A stretch of 10,771 nt of DNA. Source: Angelakisella sp. Its GTDB lineage: Bacteria > Bacillota > Clostridia > Oscillospirales > Ruminococcaceae. Under the pieces are notes generated by a model, which was not told where the DNA came from, made no database searches, and saw only the letters and a program-made list of their open reading frames with translations. Location: positions 1-10,771 of the forward strand of contig JAAWGY010000054.1 of NCBI GenBank assembly GCA_022795575.1, read 5' to 3'. Shown here one piece after another: positions 1-6,524 of the stretch (the first letter of the stretch is position 1; each line of letters starts with the position of its first letter). The translations under genes were made by a program, and so were the position numbers.

Positions 1-1181
1 CTGACGCCATGGCCAAGGCCGGCATTGCCACCCTGGACACCCTGGTGTGCAAGGAGGGCCTGGGCATGACCAACGGCACCTGCGCCATGACCAGCGTGGT
101 GCTTGCCAAGGCGCTGCTGCCCCTGCCGGATAAGTGGAGCGGCCTAAAGGATGTGGACACCCGGTACCGCCAGCGGTATGTGGACCTGATCGTCAACCCC
201 GGGGTAAAGGATACCTTCTGCAAGCGCTCCAGGATCCTTGGCGAGATCCGCAAATACCTGGACGACAAGGGCTTTTTGGAGGTGGACACCCCGGTCCTCA
301 CCCCCTGTGAGATCGGCGCCGCCGCCCGGCCCTTTATCACCCACCACAACACCCTAAATATGGATATGTACCTGCGCATCGAGACCGAGCTGTACCTCAA
401 GCGCCTGGTGGTGGGCGGGATGGACCGGGTTTACGAGGTGGGGCGCATCTTCCGCAACGAGGGGATGGACACCAAACACAACCCGGAATTTACCACCGTG
501 GAGCTGTACCAGGCCTACACCGACTACAAGGGCATCATGGACCTGGTGGAGGAGATGAACACCATGCTGGCCCAAAAGGTCTGCGGCAGCACCAAAATCA
601 CCTACCAGGGCACCGAGATCGATATGGGCCATTGGGAGCGCCTAACCATGGTGGAGGCGGTAAAGAGGTACTCCGGGGCGGACTATTCCGCCTGGGAGAG
701 CGACCAGGCCGCCCGGGCCTGCGCCAAGGAGCTCCATGTGGAGGTGCCGGCGGACGCCACCAAGGGGACGGTGCTGTCCGAGCTCTTCGACGCCTTTGTG
801 GAGGAGAAGCTGGTCCAGCCCACCATCATCTACGACTACCCGGTGGAGATCAGCCCCCTGGCCAAGCGCAAGCCGGAGGATCCCGCCTTTACCGAGCGGT
901 TCGAGTACTTCATCTGCGCCCGGGAGATGGGCAACGCCTTCTCGGAGCTCAACGACCCCATCGACCAGCGGCAGCGGTTTGAGGCCCAGGTGGCGGCCAA
1001 GCGGGCCCAGGAGCCGGGCACCAGGGCGGAGGTGGACGAGGACTACATCACCGCCATGGAATACGGGATGCCCCCCATCGGCGGGCTGGGCTTTGGGGTG
1101 GACCGGCTGGTGATGCTGCTGACCGACAGCGCCTCTATCCGGGATGTGCTGCTGTTCCCCACGATGAAGCCCCTGGGCTGA
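1..1181 (+). CDS. lysS: Lysyl-tRNA synthetase, class II (5'-truncated by window edge)
   Basis: Cytoplasmic enzyme that charges tRNA-Lys with lysine using ATP. The frame is open to the left edge (in-frame codons from position 3), so the ATG at 9, which has no visible ribosome site, is probably internal. Family enzymes are about 500 residues and 390 are visible from that ATG. Counting from it, the class II core is complete: LPDKWSGLKD leads into RYRQRYVDL (39-60), motif 1 region FLEVDTPVLTP (89-99), motif 2 with RIFRNEGMDTKHNPEF (146-161), the substrate-pocket segment with AFSELNDP, and motif 3 GLGFGVDR (359-366), then a usual LLFPTMK end. The roughly 30 residues before LPDKW should be the end of the anticodon-binding OB fold but match it only weakly. 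The gene is followed by a strong terminator, so it is the last gene of its transcript. Class and function are firm; the N-terminal part cannot be judged here. Confidence 0.95.
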   Translation, partial: DAMAKAGIATLDTLVCKEGLGMTNGTCAMTSVVLAKALLPLPDKWSGLKDVDTRYRQRYVDLIVNPGVKDTFCKRSRILGEIRKYLDDKGFLEVDTPVLTPCEIGAAARPFITHHNTLNMDMYLRIETELYLKRLVVGGMDRVYEVGRIFRNEGMDTKHNPEFTTVELYQAYTDYKGIMDLVEEMNTMLAQKVCGSTKITYQGTEIDMGHWERLTMVEAVKRYSGADYSAWESDQAARACAKELHVEVPADATKGTVLSELFDAFVEEKLVQPTIIYDYPVEISPLAKRKPEDPAFTERFEYFICAREMGNAFSELNDPIDQRQRFEAQVAAKRAQEPGTRAEVDEDYITAMEYGMPPIGGLGFGVDRLVMLLTDSASIRDVLLFPTMKPLG

Positions 1182-1231
1182 CAGTCCCGCAGCCGGAGCC
1201 CTCCTGACAGCAAGCGGACAACCATTTTCGC

Positions 1232-1289
1232 AAAACAAAAGGGAGAACACCTTCTGAAAGCAATTTCGGAAAGTGTTCTCCTTTATTAT
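1232..1289. terminator. Bidirectional intrinsic terminator between convergent lysS and LysR gene
   Basis: Stem GGAGAACAC (1242-1250) pairs perfectly with GTGTTCTCC (1273-1281). The stem continues inward after one C/A mismatch with TT/AA and CTGAAA/TTTCGG, and closes on a GCAA (GNRA-type) tetraloop. The plus strand continues into TTTATTAT. The minus strand continues into TTTTGTTTT. It can therefore stop both lysS transcripts and the convergent LysR-gene transcript, whose stop codon is about 110 nt away. Confidence 0.9.
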
Positions 1290-1298
1290 GGTAGCGGC

Positions 1299-1323
1299 CG
1301 GTATGCGCAACATACGCATACTG
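1299..1323. other. Small hairpin downstream of LysR gene
   Basis: GTATGCG (1301-1307) and CGCATAC (1315-1321) form a perfect 7-bp stem around a 7-nt loop, extended by a G-U and a C-G pair. It lies between the LysR stop codon and the bidirectional terminator. No T-run follows it on either strand, so it is not itself a terminator. Its role is unknown. The rest of 1290-1391 holds nothing recognisable. Confidence 0.4.
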
Positions 1324-1391
1324 CCTTTATGCTGTGGCAATTCTGTTGTGTAGACAGCCTCCCTGCCCCACCCCCAAAAACGCCGCCCCCC

Positions 1392-2270
1392 TCACCCCCC
1401 GGCGGCCAGCCCGGCAAAGTAGTCCCGCACAAAGTCCCGGAAGAGCACCGCCGCCGGCGAAAGCCGCCCGTCCCGCCGCCACCCCAGGTTGATGTACCGC
1501 TTGCAGCTGGGAAAGGAGAGGGGACAGAGGACGATGCTGCTGGTATCCATCCCCCGCCAGGTGATGGAGGGCACAAAGGAGATGCCCATCCCGGCGCAGA
1601 TCAGCTCCCGCACCATCTCCGGGCTGTCGCACTCCAGGATGACGCTGGGCTCAAACCCCGCCATCTGGCAGTACATATCGGTGATGGTCCGCAGGGACTT
1701 GCCCTTGTGCAGGCAGATAAACTCCATCCGGGCTACCTCCCGCAGGTCCAGGCTCCCCCGGCGGGCCAGCGGGCTTTCCTCCGGCAGGGCCAGCAGCAGC
1801 TCCTCCTCGATAAGCACCACCTCGTTTTCCCCGCCGTGGGGCTGTATCGAGGAAAAGATGGAGATGTCCCAGTCCTCCTCCCCCTTGCTCAGGTCCTGCT
1901 GGATGATCTGGAGGCGGATGGAGGGATACTCCGCCTTAAAGGCTGTCACCAGCTGGGGCAGCAGCTTGCTGGCGGCGTAGAGGGAGATGGTGACGGTGCG
2001 GCGCTCCTCCCCCTGCTCCGCCGCCAGGTCCTCCCGCAGCTCCTGGAGCTCCCGGAGGATGCGGTTGGTGTGCAGCAGCACAAGCTCCCCGCTGCGGTTG
2101 AGGCGGATGTTCTTGCCCGACCGCTGGAAGAGCCGCACCCCCAGCTCCGCCTCCAGCCCGGCGATGGTGCGGCTCAGGGAGGGCTGGGCCACCCGCAGCT
2201 CCTCCGCCGCCCGTGTGATGTGCTGCAATTCCGCCACCTTCTTAAAATAGGTCAGGGTGTGTATCTCCAT
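1392..2270 (-). CDS. LysR-family transcriptional regulator, divergent to the malonate/Na+ decarboxylase operon
   Basis: This 292-residue DNA-binding regulator has typical LysR-family length. The start is the ATG at 2270-2268, preceded on the minus strand by a perfect AAGGAGG (2283-2277) with a 6-nt spacer. An upstream in-frame start at 2312 would place this ribosome site inside the gene and is less likely. Residues 1-60 form the winged helix-turn-helix (METHionine followed by EIHTLTYFKKVAE, then ITRAAEELRVAQPSLSRTI and LGVRLFQRSGKNIRL). A linker helix follows, and from about residue 88 comes the two-lobed effector-binding domain (RTVTISLYAASKLLPQL onward). It is transcribed away from the CoA-transferase operon from an overlapping promoter, the usual arrangement for a LysR activator that also represses itself. 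Malonate or a CoA ester derived from it is a reasonable effector guess from position only. Confidence 0.93.
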   Translation of the reverse strand: MEIHTLTYFKKVAELQHITRAAEELRVAQPSLSRTIAGLEAELGVRLFQRSGKNIRLNRSGELVLLHTNRILRELQELREDLAAEQGEERRTVTISLYAASKLLPQLVTAFKAEYPSIRLQIIQQDLSKGEEDWDISIFSSIQPHGGENEVVLIEEELLLALPEESPLARRGSLDLREVARMEFICLHKGKSLRTITDMYCQMAGFEPSVILECDSPEMVRELICAGMGISFVPSITWRGMDTSSIVLCPLSFPSCKRYINLGWRRDGRLSPAAVLFRDFVRDYFAGLAAGG

Positions 2271-2291
2271 TGCCAGCCTCCTTATAACACA

Positions 2292-2341
2292 TTTGATATT
2301 CGTATGTAACAAAGTATATATTTGACGATATGAAAAGTCAA
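2292..2341. promoter_or_regulatory. Putative LysR-type operator: two TTTGA-N13-CAA sites 29 bp apart
   Basis: Site I is TTTGA (2292-2296), 13 nt, CAA (2310-2312). It is part of an imperfect inverted repeat TTTGATA-N8-TAACAAA. Site II repeats the same pattern at exactly +29 bp: TTTGA (2321-2325), 13 nt, CAA (2339-2341). It includes the inverted repeat TTGAC-N10-GTCAA, whose arms are the -35 boxes of the two divergent promoters. Site I lies about -65 to -45 from the predicted operon start and covers the LysR-gene -10 to +1 region. Those are the places where LysR-family proteins classically bind to activate a target and repress themselves. Binding is inferred. Confidence 0.55.
2313..2341 (-). 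promoter_or_regulatory. Predicted sigmaA-type promoter of the LysR gene
   Basis: Read on the minus strand, TTGACT (2341-2336) is followed by a 17-nt spacer and TATACT (2318-2313). Both hexamers are close to consensus and the spacing is ideal. Transcription should start near 2306, giving a leader of roughly 36 nt before the ATG at 2270. The promoter overlaps the operon promoter on the other strand: each -35 box lies in the spacer of the other promoter. Confidence 0.7.
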
Positions 2342-2350
2342 TGGTATGAT
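2322..2350 (+). promoter_or_regulatory. Predicted sigmaA-type promoter of the mdcA-mmdADCB operon
   Basis: TTGACG (2322-2327), a 17-nt spacer and TATGAT (2345-2350) form a good sigmaA-like promoter, predicting a start near 2357 and a leader of about 66 nt. It sits in the only AT-rich stretch of this region. It interlocks with the oppositely directed LysR-gene promoter, so the two polymerases probably cannot occupy the site together. Confidence 0.7.
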
Positions 2351-2362
2351 AAATAGCAGACA

Positions 2363-2399
2363 GGCCGGTCCGGGAAAAGAGCCCGGAGAGGGGCCGGCC
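2363..2399 (+). promoter_or_regulatory. Stable hairpin in the operon leader
   Basis: TCCGGG (2369-2374) pairs with CCCGGA (2382-2387) around a 7-nt AAAAGAG loop. The directly adjacent GGCCGG (2363-2368) pairs with CCGGCC (2394-2399) across a 6-nt purine bulge. The structure begins a few nt after the predicted transcription start and ends 7 nt before the mdcA Shine-Dalgarno (AAAGGAG, 2407-2413). With no T-run it is not a terminator. It may protect the 5' end of the mRNA or modulate translation; no known riboswitch class is recognised. Confidence 0.5.
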
Positions 2400-2422
2400 C
2401 TATGAGAAAGGAGCGCGACACG

Positions 2423-4063
2423 ATGGAGTGGGATAAGGAACGCAGATCCAAGCAGGAACGAAAGGATTCCGTAAAGCAGTACACCGACGGCAAGGTGGCC
2501 GCCACCGAAAAGATTGTGGAGCTGTTGGAGGGGGTTATCCGCCCCGGAGACCGGGTGGTGCTGGAGGGCTGCAACCAGAAGCAGGCCGCCTTCCTGGCCG
2601 GGGCCCTGGCCCAGGTGGACCCCGCCAAGGTCCACGGCCTTAACATGATCATCCCCTCGGTCTCCCGGGACGAGCACCTGGACCTCTTTGAAAAGGGCAT
2701 CGCCGAGGAGCTGAACTTTGCCTTTGCCGGCGTCCAGAGCCTGCGGCTGGCCCAGATGCTGGCGGAGGAGAAGCTGCGCATCGGCGCCATCCACACCTAC
2801 CTGGAGCTCTATGGCCGGATGTATGTGGACCTGACCCCCAACGTCTGCCTCATCGCCGCCGACCGGGCCGACCGCAACGGCAACCTCTACACCGGCTACA
2901 ACACCGAGGAAACCCCCATGCTCACCGAGGCCGCCGCCTTCAAAAACGGCATCGTCATCGCCCAGGTGAACAGCATTGTGGAAGAGGACGCCCTTCCCCG
3001 GGTGGATATCCCCGGGGGCTGGGTGGACTACATCGTAAAGGCCGGCGAGCCCTACCCCATGGAGCCCCTCTTTACCCGGGATCCCGCCAAGATCCAGGAC
3101 GCCCACATCCTGATGGGGATGATGGTCATCAAGGGCATCTACGCAAAGCACCATGTCAAGAGCCTCAACCACGGCATCGGCTACAACGGCGCCGCCATCG
3201 AGCTGCTGCTGCCCACCTTCGGCAACTACCTGGGCCTCAAGGGCCAGATCTGCACCCACTGGGTGCTCAACCCCCACCCCACCCTCATCCCCGCCATCGA
3301 GGACGGCTGGGTGAAGCAGGTTTGCGCCTTTGGCGGAGAGCTGGGGATGGACCAGTACACCGCCGCCCGGCCGGATATCTTCTTCACCGGGCCTGACGGG
3401 GCGCTGCGCTCCAACCGGGCCGTCGCCCAGGTGGCCGGCCTCTACGGCATGGACCTCTTCCTGGGGGGCACCCTCCAGATGGACTACGCCGGCAACTCCT
3501 CCACCGTCACCAACGGCCGGCTCAGCGGCTACGGCGGCGCCCCCAACATGGGCAACAGCACCGGCGGCCGCCGCCACACCACCCAGGCTTGGTGCGAGAT
3601 GGGCACCGCTGTCCCCGGCTCCCTGGCCTCCGGCCGCAAGCTGGTGGTGCAGATGATGAAGAGCCGCAGCAAGTTTGGCCCCGGCTTTGTGCCGGTGCTG
3701 GACGCGGTGGAGATCGGCAAAAAGGCCGGCATGGCCGCCGCCCCTGTGATGGTCTACGGCGAGGACGTCACCCACGTTGTCACCGAGCAGGGCATCGCCT
3801 ACCTGTACACCGCCCAAAATGCCGAGGAGCGGGCCCGCCTCCTGGGGGCCGTGGCACAGGGGACCCCCATCGGCGACCTGGTAAGCGCCGCTGACATCGT
3901 CGCCCTGCGCAAGGCCGGCAAGGTGGCCTACCCCGAGGACATGGCCATCTCCCCCGACGCCGCCAACCAGGACCTGCTGGCGGCAAAGACGCTGGAGGAA
4001 ATCTCCACCATCTCCGGCGGGCTGTACCAGGTGCCTGCCCGCTTTAAGAAAAAGCCCGAATAA
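2423..4063 (+). CDS. mdcA: Malonate decarboxylase alpha-subunit type malonate CoA-transferase
   Basis: This 546-residue protein matches the MdcA/MadA family over its whole usual length (about 550). Known members transfer CoA or acyl carrier protein between acetyl and malonyl groups (malonate CoA-transferase activity). The ATG at 2423 is chosen because AAAGGAG (2407-2413) sits 9 nt upstream and MEWDKERRSK matches the family's usual start; the ATG at 2402 would lie upstream of that site. Visible family blocks: VVLEGCNQKQ (45-54), HTYLELY (124-130), NLYTGYNTEETP (154-165), SLNHGIGYNGAAIELLLP (247-264), LNPHPTLIPAIE (282-293), FGGELGMDQY (303-312), GGAPNMGN and GGRRHT (371-386), and GEDVTHVVTEQGIAYLY (446-462). 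It is first in an operon with a biotin-dependent Na+ pump decarboxylase and has no MdcC carrier protein beside it. It is therefore inferred to act on free acetyl-CoA and malonate in the cytoplasm, giving malonyl-CoA and acetate initially. A related acid (methylmalonate) remains possible as substrate. Confidence 0.93.
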   Translation: MEWDKERRSKQERKDSVKQYTDGKVAATEKIVELLEGVIRPGDRVVLEGCNQKQAAFLAGALAQVDPAKVHGLNMIIPSVSRDEHLDLFEKGIAEELNFAFAGVQSLRLAQMLAEEKLRIGAIHTYLELYGRMYVDLTPNVCLIAADRADRNGNLYTGYNTEETPMLTEAAAFKNGIVIAQVNSIVEEDALPRVDIPGGWVDYIVKAGEPYPMEPLFTRDPAKIQDAHILMGMMVIKGIYAKHHVKSLNHGIGYNGAAIELLLPTFGNYLGLKGQICTHWVLNPHPTLIPAIEDGWVKQVCAFGGELGMDQYTAARPDIFFTGPDGALRSNRAVAQVAGLYGMDLFLGGTLQMDYAGNSSTVTNGRLSGYGGAPNMGNSTGGRRHTTQAWCEMGTAVPGSLASGRKLVVQMMKSRSKFGPGFVPVLDAVEIGKKAGMAAAPVMVYGEDVTHVVTEQGIAYLYTAQNAEERARLLGAVAQGTPIGDLVSAADIVALRKAGKVAYPEDMAISPDAANQDLLAAKTLEEISTISGGLYQVPARFKKKPE

Positions 4064-4097
4064 GCCACTATAGATACACCACTTTTCGCAAAGGGGA

Positions 4098-4123
4098 CCG
4101 CCCCCGGCCCAGGCAGGGGGCGG
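4098..4123 (+). other. GC-rich intercistronic hairpin between mdcA and mmdA
   Basis: CCGCCCCC (4098-4105) pairs perfectly with GGGGGCGG (4116-4123) around a 10-nt loop, in the 85-nt gap between the first two operon genes. What follows is CCAAAACAAACAGG rather than a T-run, so read-through is expected. It ends about 11 nt before the mmdA Shine-Dalgarno AGGAGG (4135-4140). It may set relative transcript stability or act as a processing point separating mdcA from the pump genes. Confidence 0.5.
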
Positions 4124-4148
4124 CCAAAACAAACAGGAGGGATGCAAT

Positions 4149-5696
4149 TTGGCAACCGCAAAACAGCAGGAGCTGCTGGAGCGAAAGGCCCGGCTGCGCC
4201 AGGGCGGCGGCGAAAAGGCCATCGAAAAGCAGCACGCCAGCGGCAAACAGACCGCCCGGGAGCGCCTGACCAAGCTTTTTGACGAGGGGAGCTTTGTGGA
4301 GACCGGCCTTTTCGTCAAGCACCGCTGCACAAACTTTGGCATGGACAAAAAGGAAGCCCCCGGCGAGGGCGTCGTCACCGGCTACGGCACGGTGGATGGC
4401 CGGCTGGTCTACGCCGCCGCCCAGGACTTTACCGTCATCGGCGGCAGCCTTGGGGAGATGCACGCCGCCAAGATCGCCATGGCCCAGGAGGCCGCCCTTA
4501 AGGTAGGGGCCCCCATGATCTGCATCAACGATTCCGGCGGCGCCCGGATCCAGGAGGGTGTGGACGCCCTGGCTGGGTACGGCCGCATCTTCTACAACAA
4601 CACCATGGCCTCCGGGGTTATCCCCCAAATCAGCGTCATTATGGGGCCCTGCGCCGGCGGCGCCGTTTACTCCCCCGCCCTTACCGACTTTATCTTTATG
4701 GTAAAGGGCACCGGCCAGATGTTCATCACTGGGCCCCAGGTCATTAAGGCCGTCACCGGGGAGGACGTCACCAGCGAATCGCTGGGGGGCTCCATGGCCC
4801 ACAACGGCACCAGCGGCTGTGCCCACTTCTCTGCCGACAGCGAGGACGAATGCATCGCCCAAATCCGCCAGCTGCTGGGCTACCTGCCCCAAAACAACAT
4901 GGATCCCGCCCCGGTCTACCCCTGCACCGACGACCTGAACCGGGAGGACGCCATCCTCAACGACATTGTGCCGGAAAACCCCAACAAGCCCTACGATATG
5001 CTGGAGATCATCCGCACCCTGGCCGACAACGGCGAGGTGATGGAGTACCAGCAGTACTTCGCCCGCAACATCATCACCGCCTTTATCCGCCTAAACGGCA
5101 AGTCGGTGGGGGTAATCGCCAGCCAGCCCAAGGCCATGGCCGGCTGCCTGGACATCAACGCCGCCGATAAGGCCTCCCGTTTTATCCGCACCTGCGACAG
5201 CTTCAACATCCCCCTCCTCACCCTGGAGGACGTCCCCGGCTTCCTCCCCGGCACCCAGCAGGAGCACGGCGGCATCATCCGCCACGGGGCCAAGATGCTC
5301 TTCGCCTACAGCGAGGCCACCGTCCCCAAGGTGACGGTGATCACCCGCAAGGCCTACGGCGGGGCCTACATCGGGATGTGCTCCAAGCACCTGGGGGCGG
5401 ACATGGTCTTCGCCTGGCCCGACGCCGAGATCGCCGTCATGGGGGCGGACGGAGCCGCCAACATCATCTTCTCCCGGGCCATTAAGGCCGCCGCCGACCC
5501 TGCCGCCGAGCGCAAGGCCAAAATCGCCGAGTACCAGGAGGCGATGATGAACCCCTACGCCGCCGCCGCCCGGGGCTACGTGGATGATGTCATCATGCCC
5601 AGCGAAACCCGCAAGCACATCATCAGCGCCTTTGAGGCGCTGGCTGGCAAGCAGGTGGACCGGCCGCGCAAAAAGCACGGCAACATCCCGCTGTAA
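4149..5696 (+). CDS. mmdA: Methylmalonyl/malonyl-CoA decarboxylase, carboxyltransferase (alpha) subunit
   Basis: This 515-residue carboxyltransferase of the MmdA/PCCB family moves the carboxyl group of an acyl-CoA onto the biotin of the partner carrier protein. The start is TTG at 4149, with AGGAGG (4135-4140) 8 nt upstream; the ATG at 4142 is in another frame, and the next in-frame ATG is far inside at 4341. Conserved blocks are SGKQTARERL (31-40), NDSGGARIQEGVDAL (127-141), the first oxyanion-hole region GPCAGGAVYSPALTDF (166-181), GEDVTSESLGG (204-214), LEDVPGFLPGTQQE (359-372), the second oxyanion-hole region RKAYGGAYIGM (400-410) and FAWPDAEIAVMGADGAANI (421-439). With the next three genes it forms a complete Na+-translocating decarboxylase. 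Family enzymes use (S)-methylmalonyl-CoA, and some are reported to accept malonyl-CoA. The adjacent mdcA makes malonyl-CoA the favoured substrate here. Sequence alone does not settle methylmalonyl versus malonyl. Confidence 0.92.
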   Translation: MATAKQQELLERKARLRQGGGEKAIEKQHASGKQTARERLTKLFDEGSFVETGLFVKHRCTNFGMDKKEAPGEGVVTGYGTVDGRLVYAAAQDFTVIGGSLGEMHAAKIAMAQEAALKVGAPMICINDSGGARIQEGVDALAGYGRIFYNNTMASGVIPQISVIMGPCAGGAVYSPALTDFIFMVKGTGQMFITGPQVIKAVTGEDVTSESLGGSMAHNGTSGCAHFSADSEDECIAQIRQLLGYLPQNNMDPAPVYPCTDDLNREDAILNDIVPENPNKPYDMLEIIRTLADNGEVMEYQQYFARNIITAFIRLNGKSVGVIASQPKAMAGCLDINAADKASRFIRTCDSFNIPLLTLEDVPGFLPGTQQEHGGIIRHGAKMLFAYSEATVPKVTVITRKAYGGAYIGMCSKHLGADMVFAWPDAEIAVMGADGAANIIFSRAIKAAADPAAERKAKIAEYQEAMMNPYAAAARGYVDDVIMPSETRKHIISAFEALAGKQVDRPRKKHGNIPL

Positions 5697-5708
5697 GGGG
5701 GTGCCGGT

Positions 5709-6068
5709 ATGTTTGGTGACGTCATTACCATGGGGGACGCCGTTGTGGTCTGTCTCTTCAGCCTGGCCGTGGTCTTTCTCGTGCTGCTGTCCATCTCCTA
5801 CATGATTGACCTTGTCCACTACCTGCTCACCCGCGGCGAAAAGAAGCCGGCCTCTCCGGCCGCGGCGGCCCCCGCGCCCGCCGCCCCGGTTGCCGCCGCG
5901 GCCCCCGCCCGGGATGACCACGCCGACGCGGTGCTGGTCGCCGCCGCCGTGGCCGCCTACCTGGGCACCACCACCGACCAGTTTGTGGTCCGCAGCATCC
6001 GCCGCCTGGTGCCGGAGGAATCCCCCTGGGTTCAGGCCAGCCGGATGAACAGAAGGGACGCCAGATAA
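5709..6068 (+). CDS. mmdD: Na+-pumping decarboxylase small membrane subunit (OadG/MmdD family)
   Basis: This 119-residue protein is in the usual size range of the OadG/delta subunits that hold biotin-dependent decarboxylase pumps together at the membrane. One N-terminal membrane helix (about residues 9-36, VVVCLFSLAVVFLVLLSI within it) is followed by a short charged stretch, an Ala/Pro-rich flexible linker (about 46-68) and a conserved C-terminal helix. That helix carries the family signature VLVAAAVAAYLG (75-86), VVRSIRR (93-99) and SPWVQASR (104-111). It starts 12 nt after the mmdA stop, with a G-rich ribosome site (AAGGGGGTG, 5695-5703). It is expected to tether the soluble MmdA carboxyltransferase to the membrane beta subunit. 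Such subunits diverge quickly, so the assignment rests on topology, tail signature and operon position together. Confidence 0.85.
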   Translation: MFGDVITMGDAVVVCLFSLAVVFLVLLSISYMIDLVHYLLTRGEKKPASPAAAAPAPAAPVAAAAPARDDHADAVLVAAAVAAYLGTTTDQFVVRSIRRLVPEESPWVQASRMNRRDAR

Positions 6069-6111
6069 GGGGCTCCCCAACGAAATCAAACGACGAAAGG
6101 TGTAGATCACT

Positions 6112-6510
6112 ATGGCTATCAAAAAATTCCGCATCGTCCTGGACGGTGTTGCCCACGAGGTGGAGGTCGAAGAGTTAGGCAGCGCCGTCTCTGCCACCCC
6201 CGCCGCTCCTGCCGCGCCCAGGGCCGCAGCGCCTGCCCCTGCCGCGGCTCCCGCGCCCGCCCCCAAGCCTGCGGCACCCAAGCCCGCTGCCGACGGCGCC
6301 GGCGCCATCACCGCCCCTCTCCAGGGCACCGTCCTGGACGTCCCGGTGGCTCCGGGACAGGCAGTCAAGGCGGGGCAGCTCCTGGTGGTCATCGAGGCCA
6401 TGAAGATGGAAAACGAGATTGTCGCCCCCGGCGACGGCACCGTGGCCTCGGTAGCGGTCCATAAGGGCGACGCCGTAGCCGCCGGCGACCTGCTGGTCAC
6501 GCTCCAATAA
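6112..6510 (+). CDS. mmdC: Biotin carboxyl carrier subunit of the decarboxylase (gamma)
   Basis: This 132-residue biotin carrier moves the carboxyl group from MmdA to the membrane pump subunit. Residues 1-22 form a short conserved head (KKFRIVLDGVAHEVEVEE). Residues 23-62 are an Ala/Pro linker of about 40 residues, normal for mobile carrier arms. Residues 63-132 are the biotinyl/lipoyl domain with the biotinylation motif EAMKMEN; Lys98 is the expected biotin site. The motif lies about 35 residues from the C-terminus, the standard position. The start has AAAGGTG (6096-6102) 9 nt upstream, and the gene lies 43 nt after the previous stop. It needs a biotin protein ligase encoded elsewhere. Alanine-rich content and repeated GCC codons make the linker DNA strongly GC-rich. 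Confidence 0.95.
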   Translation: MAIKKFRIVLDGVAHEVEVEELGSAVSATPAAPAAPRAAAPAPAAAPAPAPKPAAPKPAADGAGAITAPLQGTVLDVPVAPGQAVKAGQLLVVIEAMKMENEIVAPGDGTVASVAVHKGDAVAAGDLLVTLQ

Positions 6511-6524
6511 GGGAGGGCGGTAAT

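Noticed and set aside
1329..2309. 326-codon plus-strand open frame over the LysR gene
   Set aside because: The minus strand encodes a full LysR-family regulator with a perfect Shine-Dalgarno; the plus-strand product is Pro/Gly/Gln/His-rich and unstructured looking.
2402..2422. Upstream ATG at 2402 as mdcA start
   Set aside because: The AAAGGAG site lies between this ATG and the one at 2423, and family proteins begin near the WD-x-x-RR segment right after 2423.
4098..4130. Hairpin after mdcA as an intrinsic terminator
   Set aside because: No T-run follows; the downstream sequence is A/C-rich and leads straight into the mmdA ribosome site.
2282..4378. 698-codon open frame on the minus strand opposite mdcA
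   Set aside because: Antisense shadow caused by high third-position GC: the plus-strand frame gives a full MdcA protein, while this one reads as a Gly/Val/His/Leu-rich string without family motifs.
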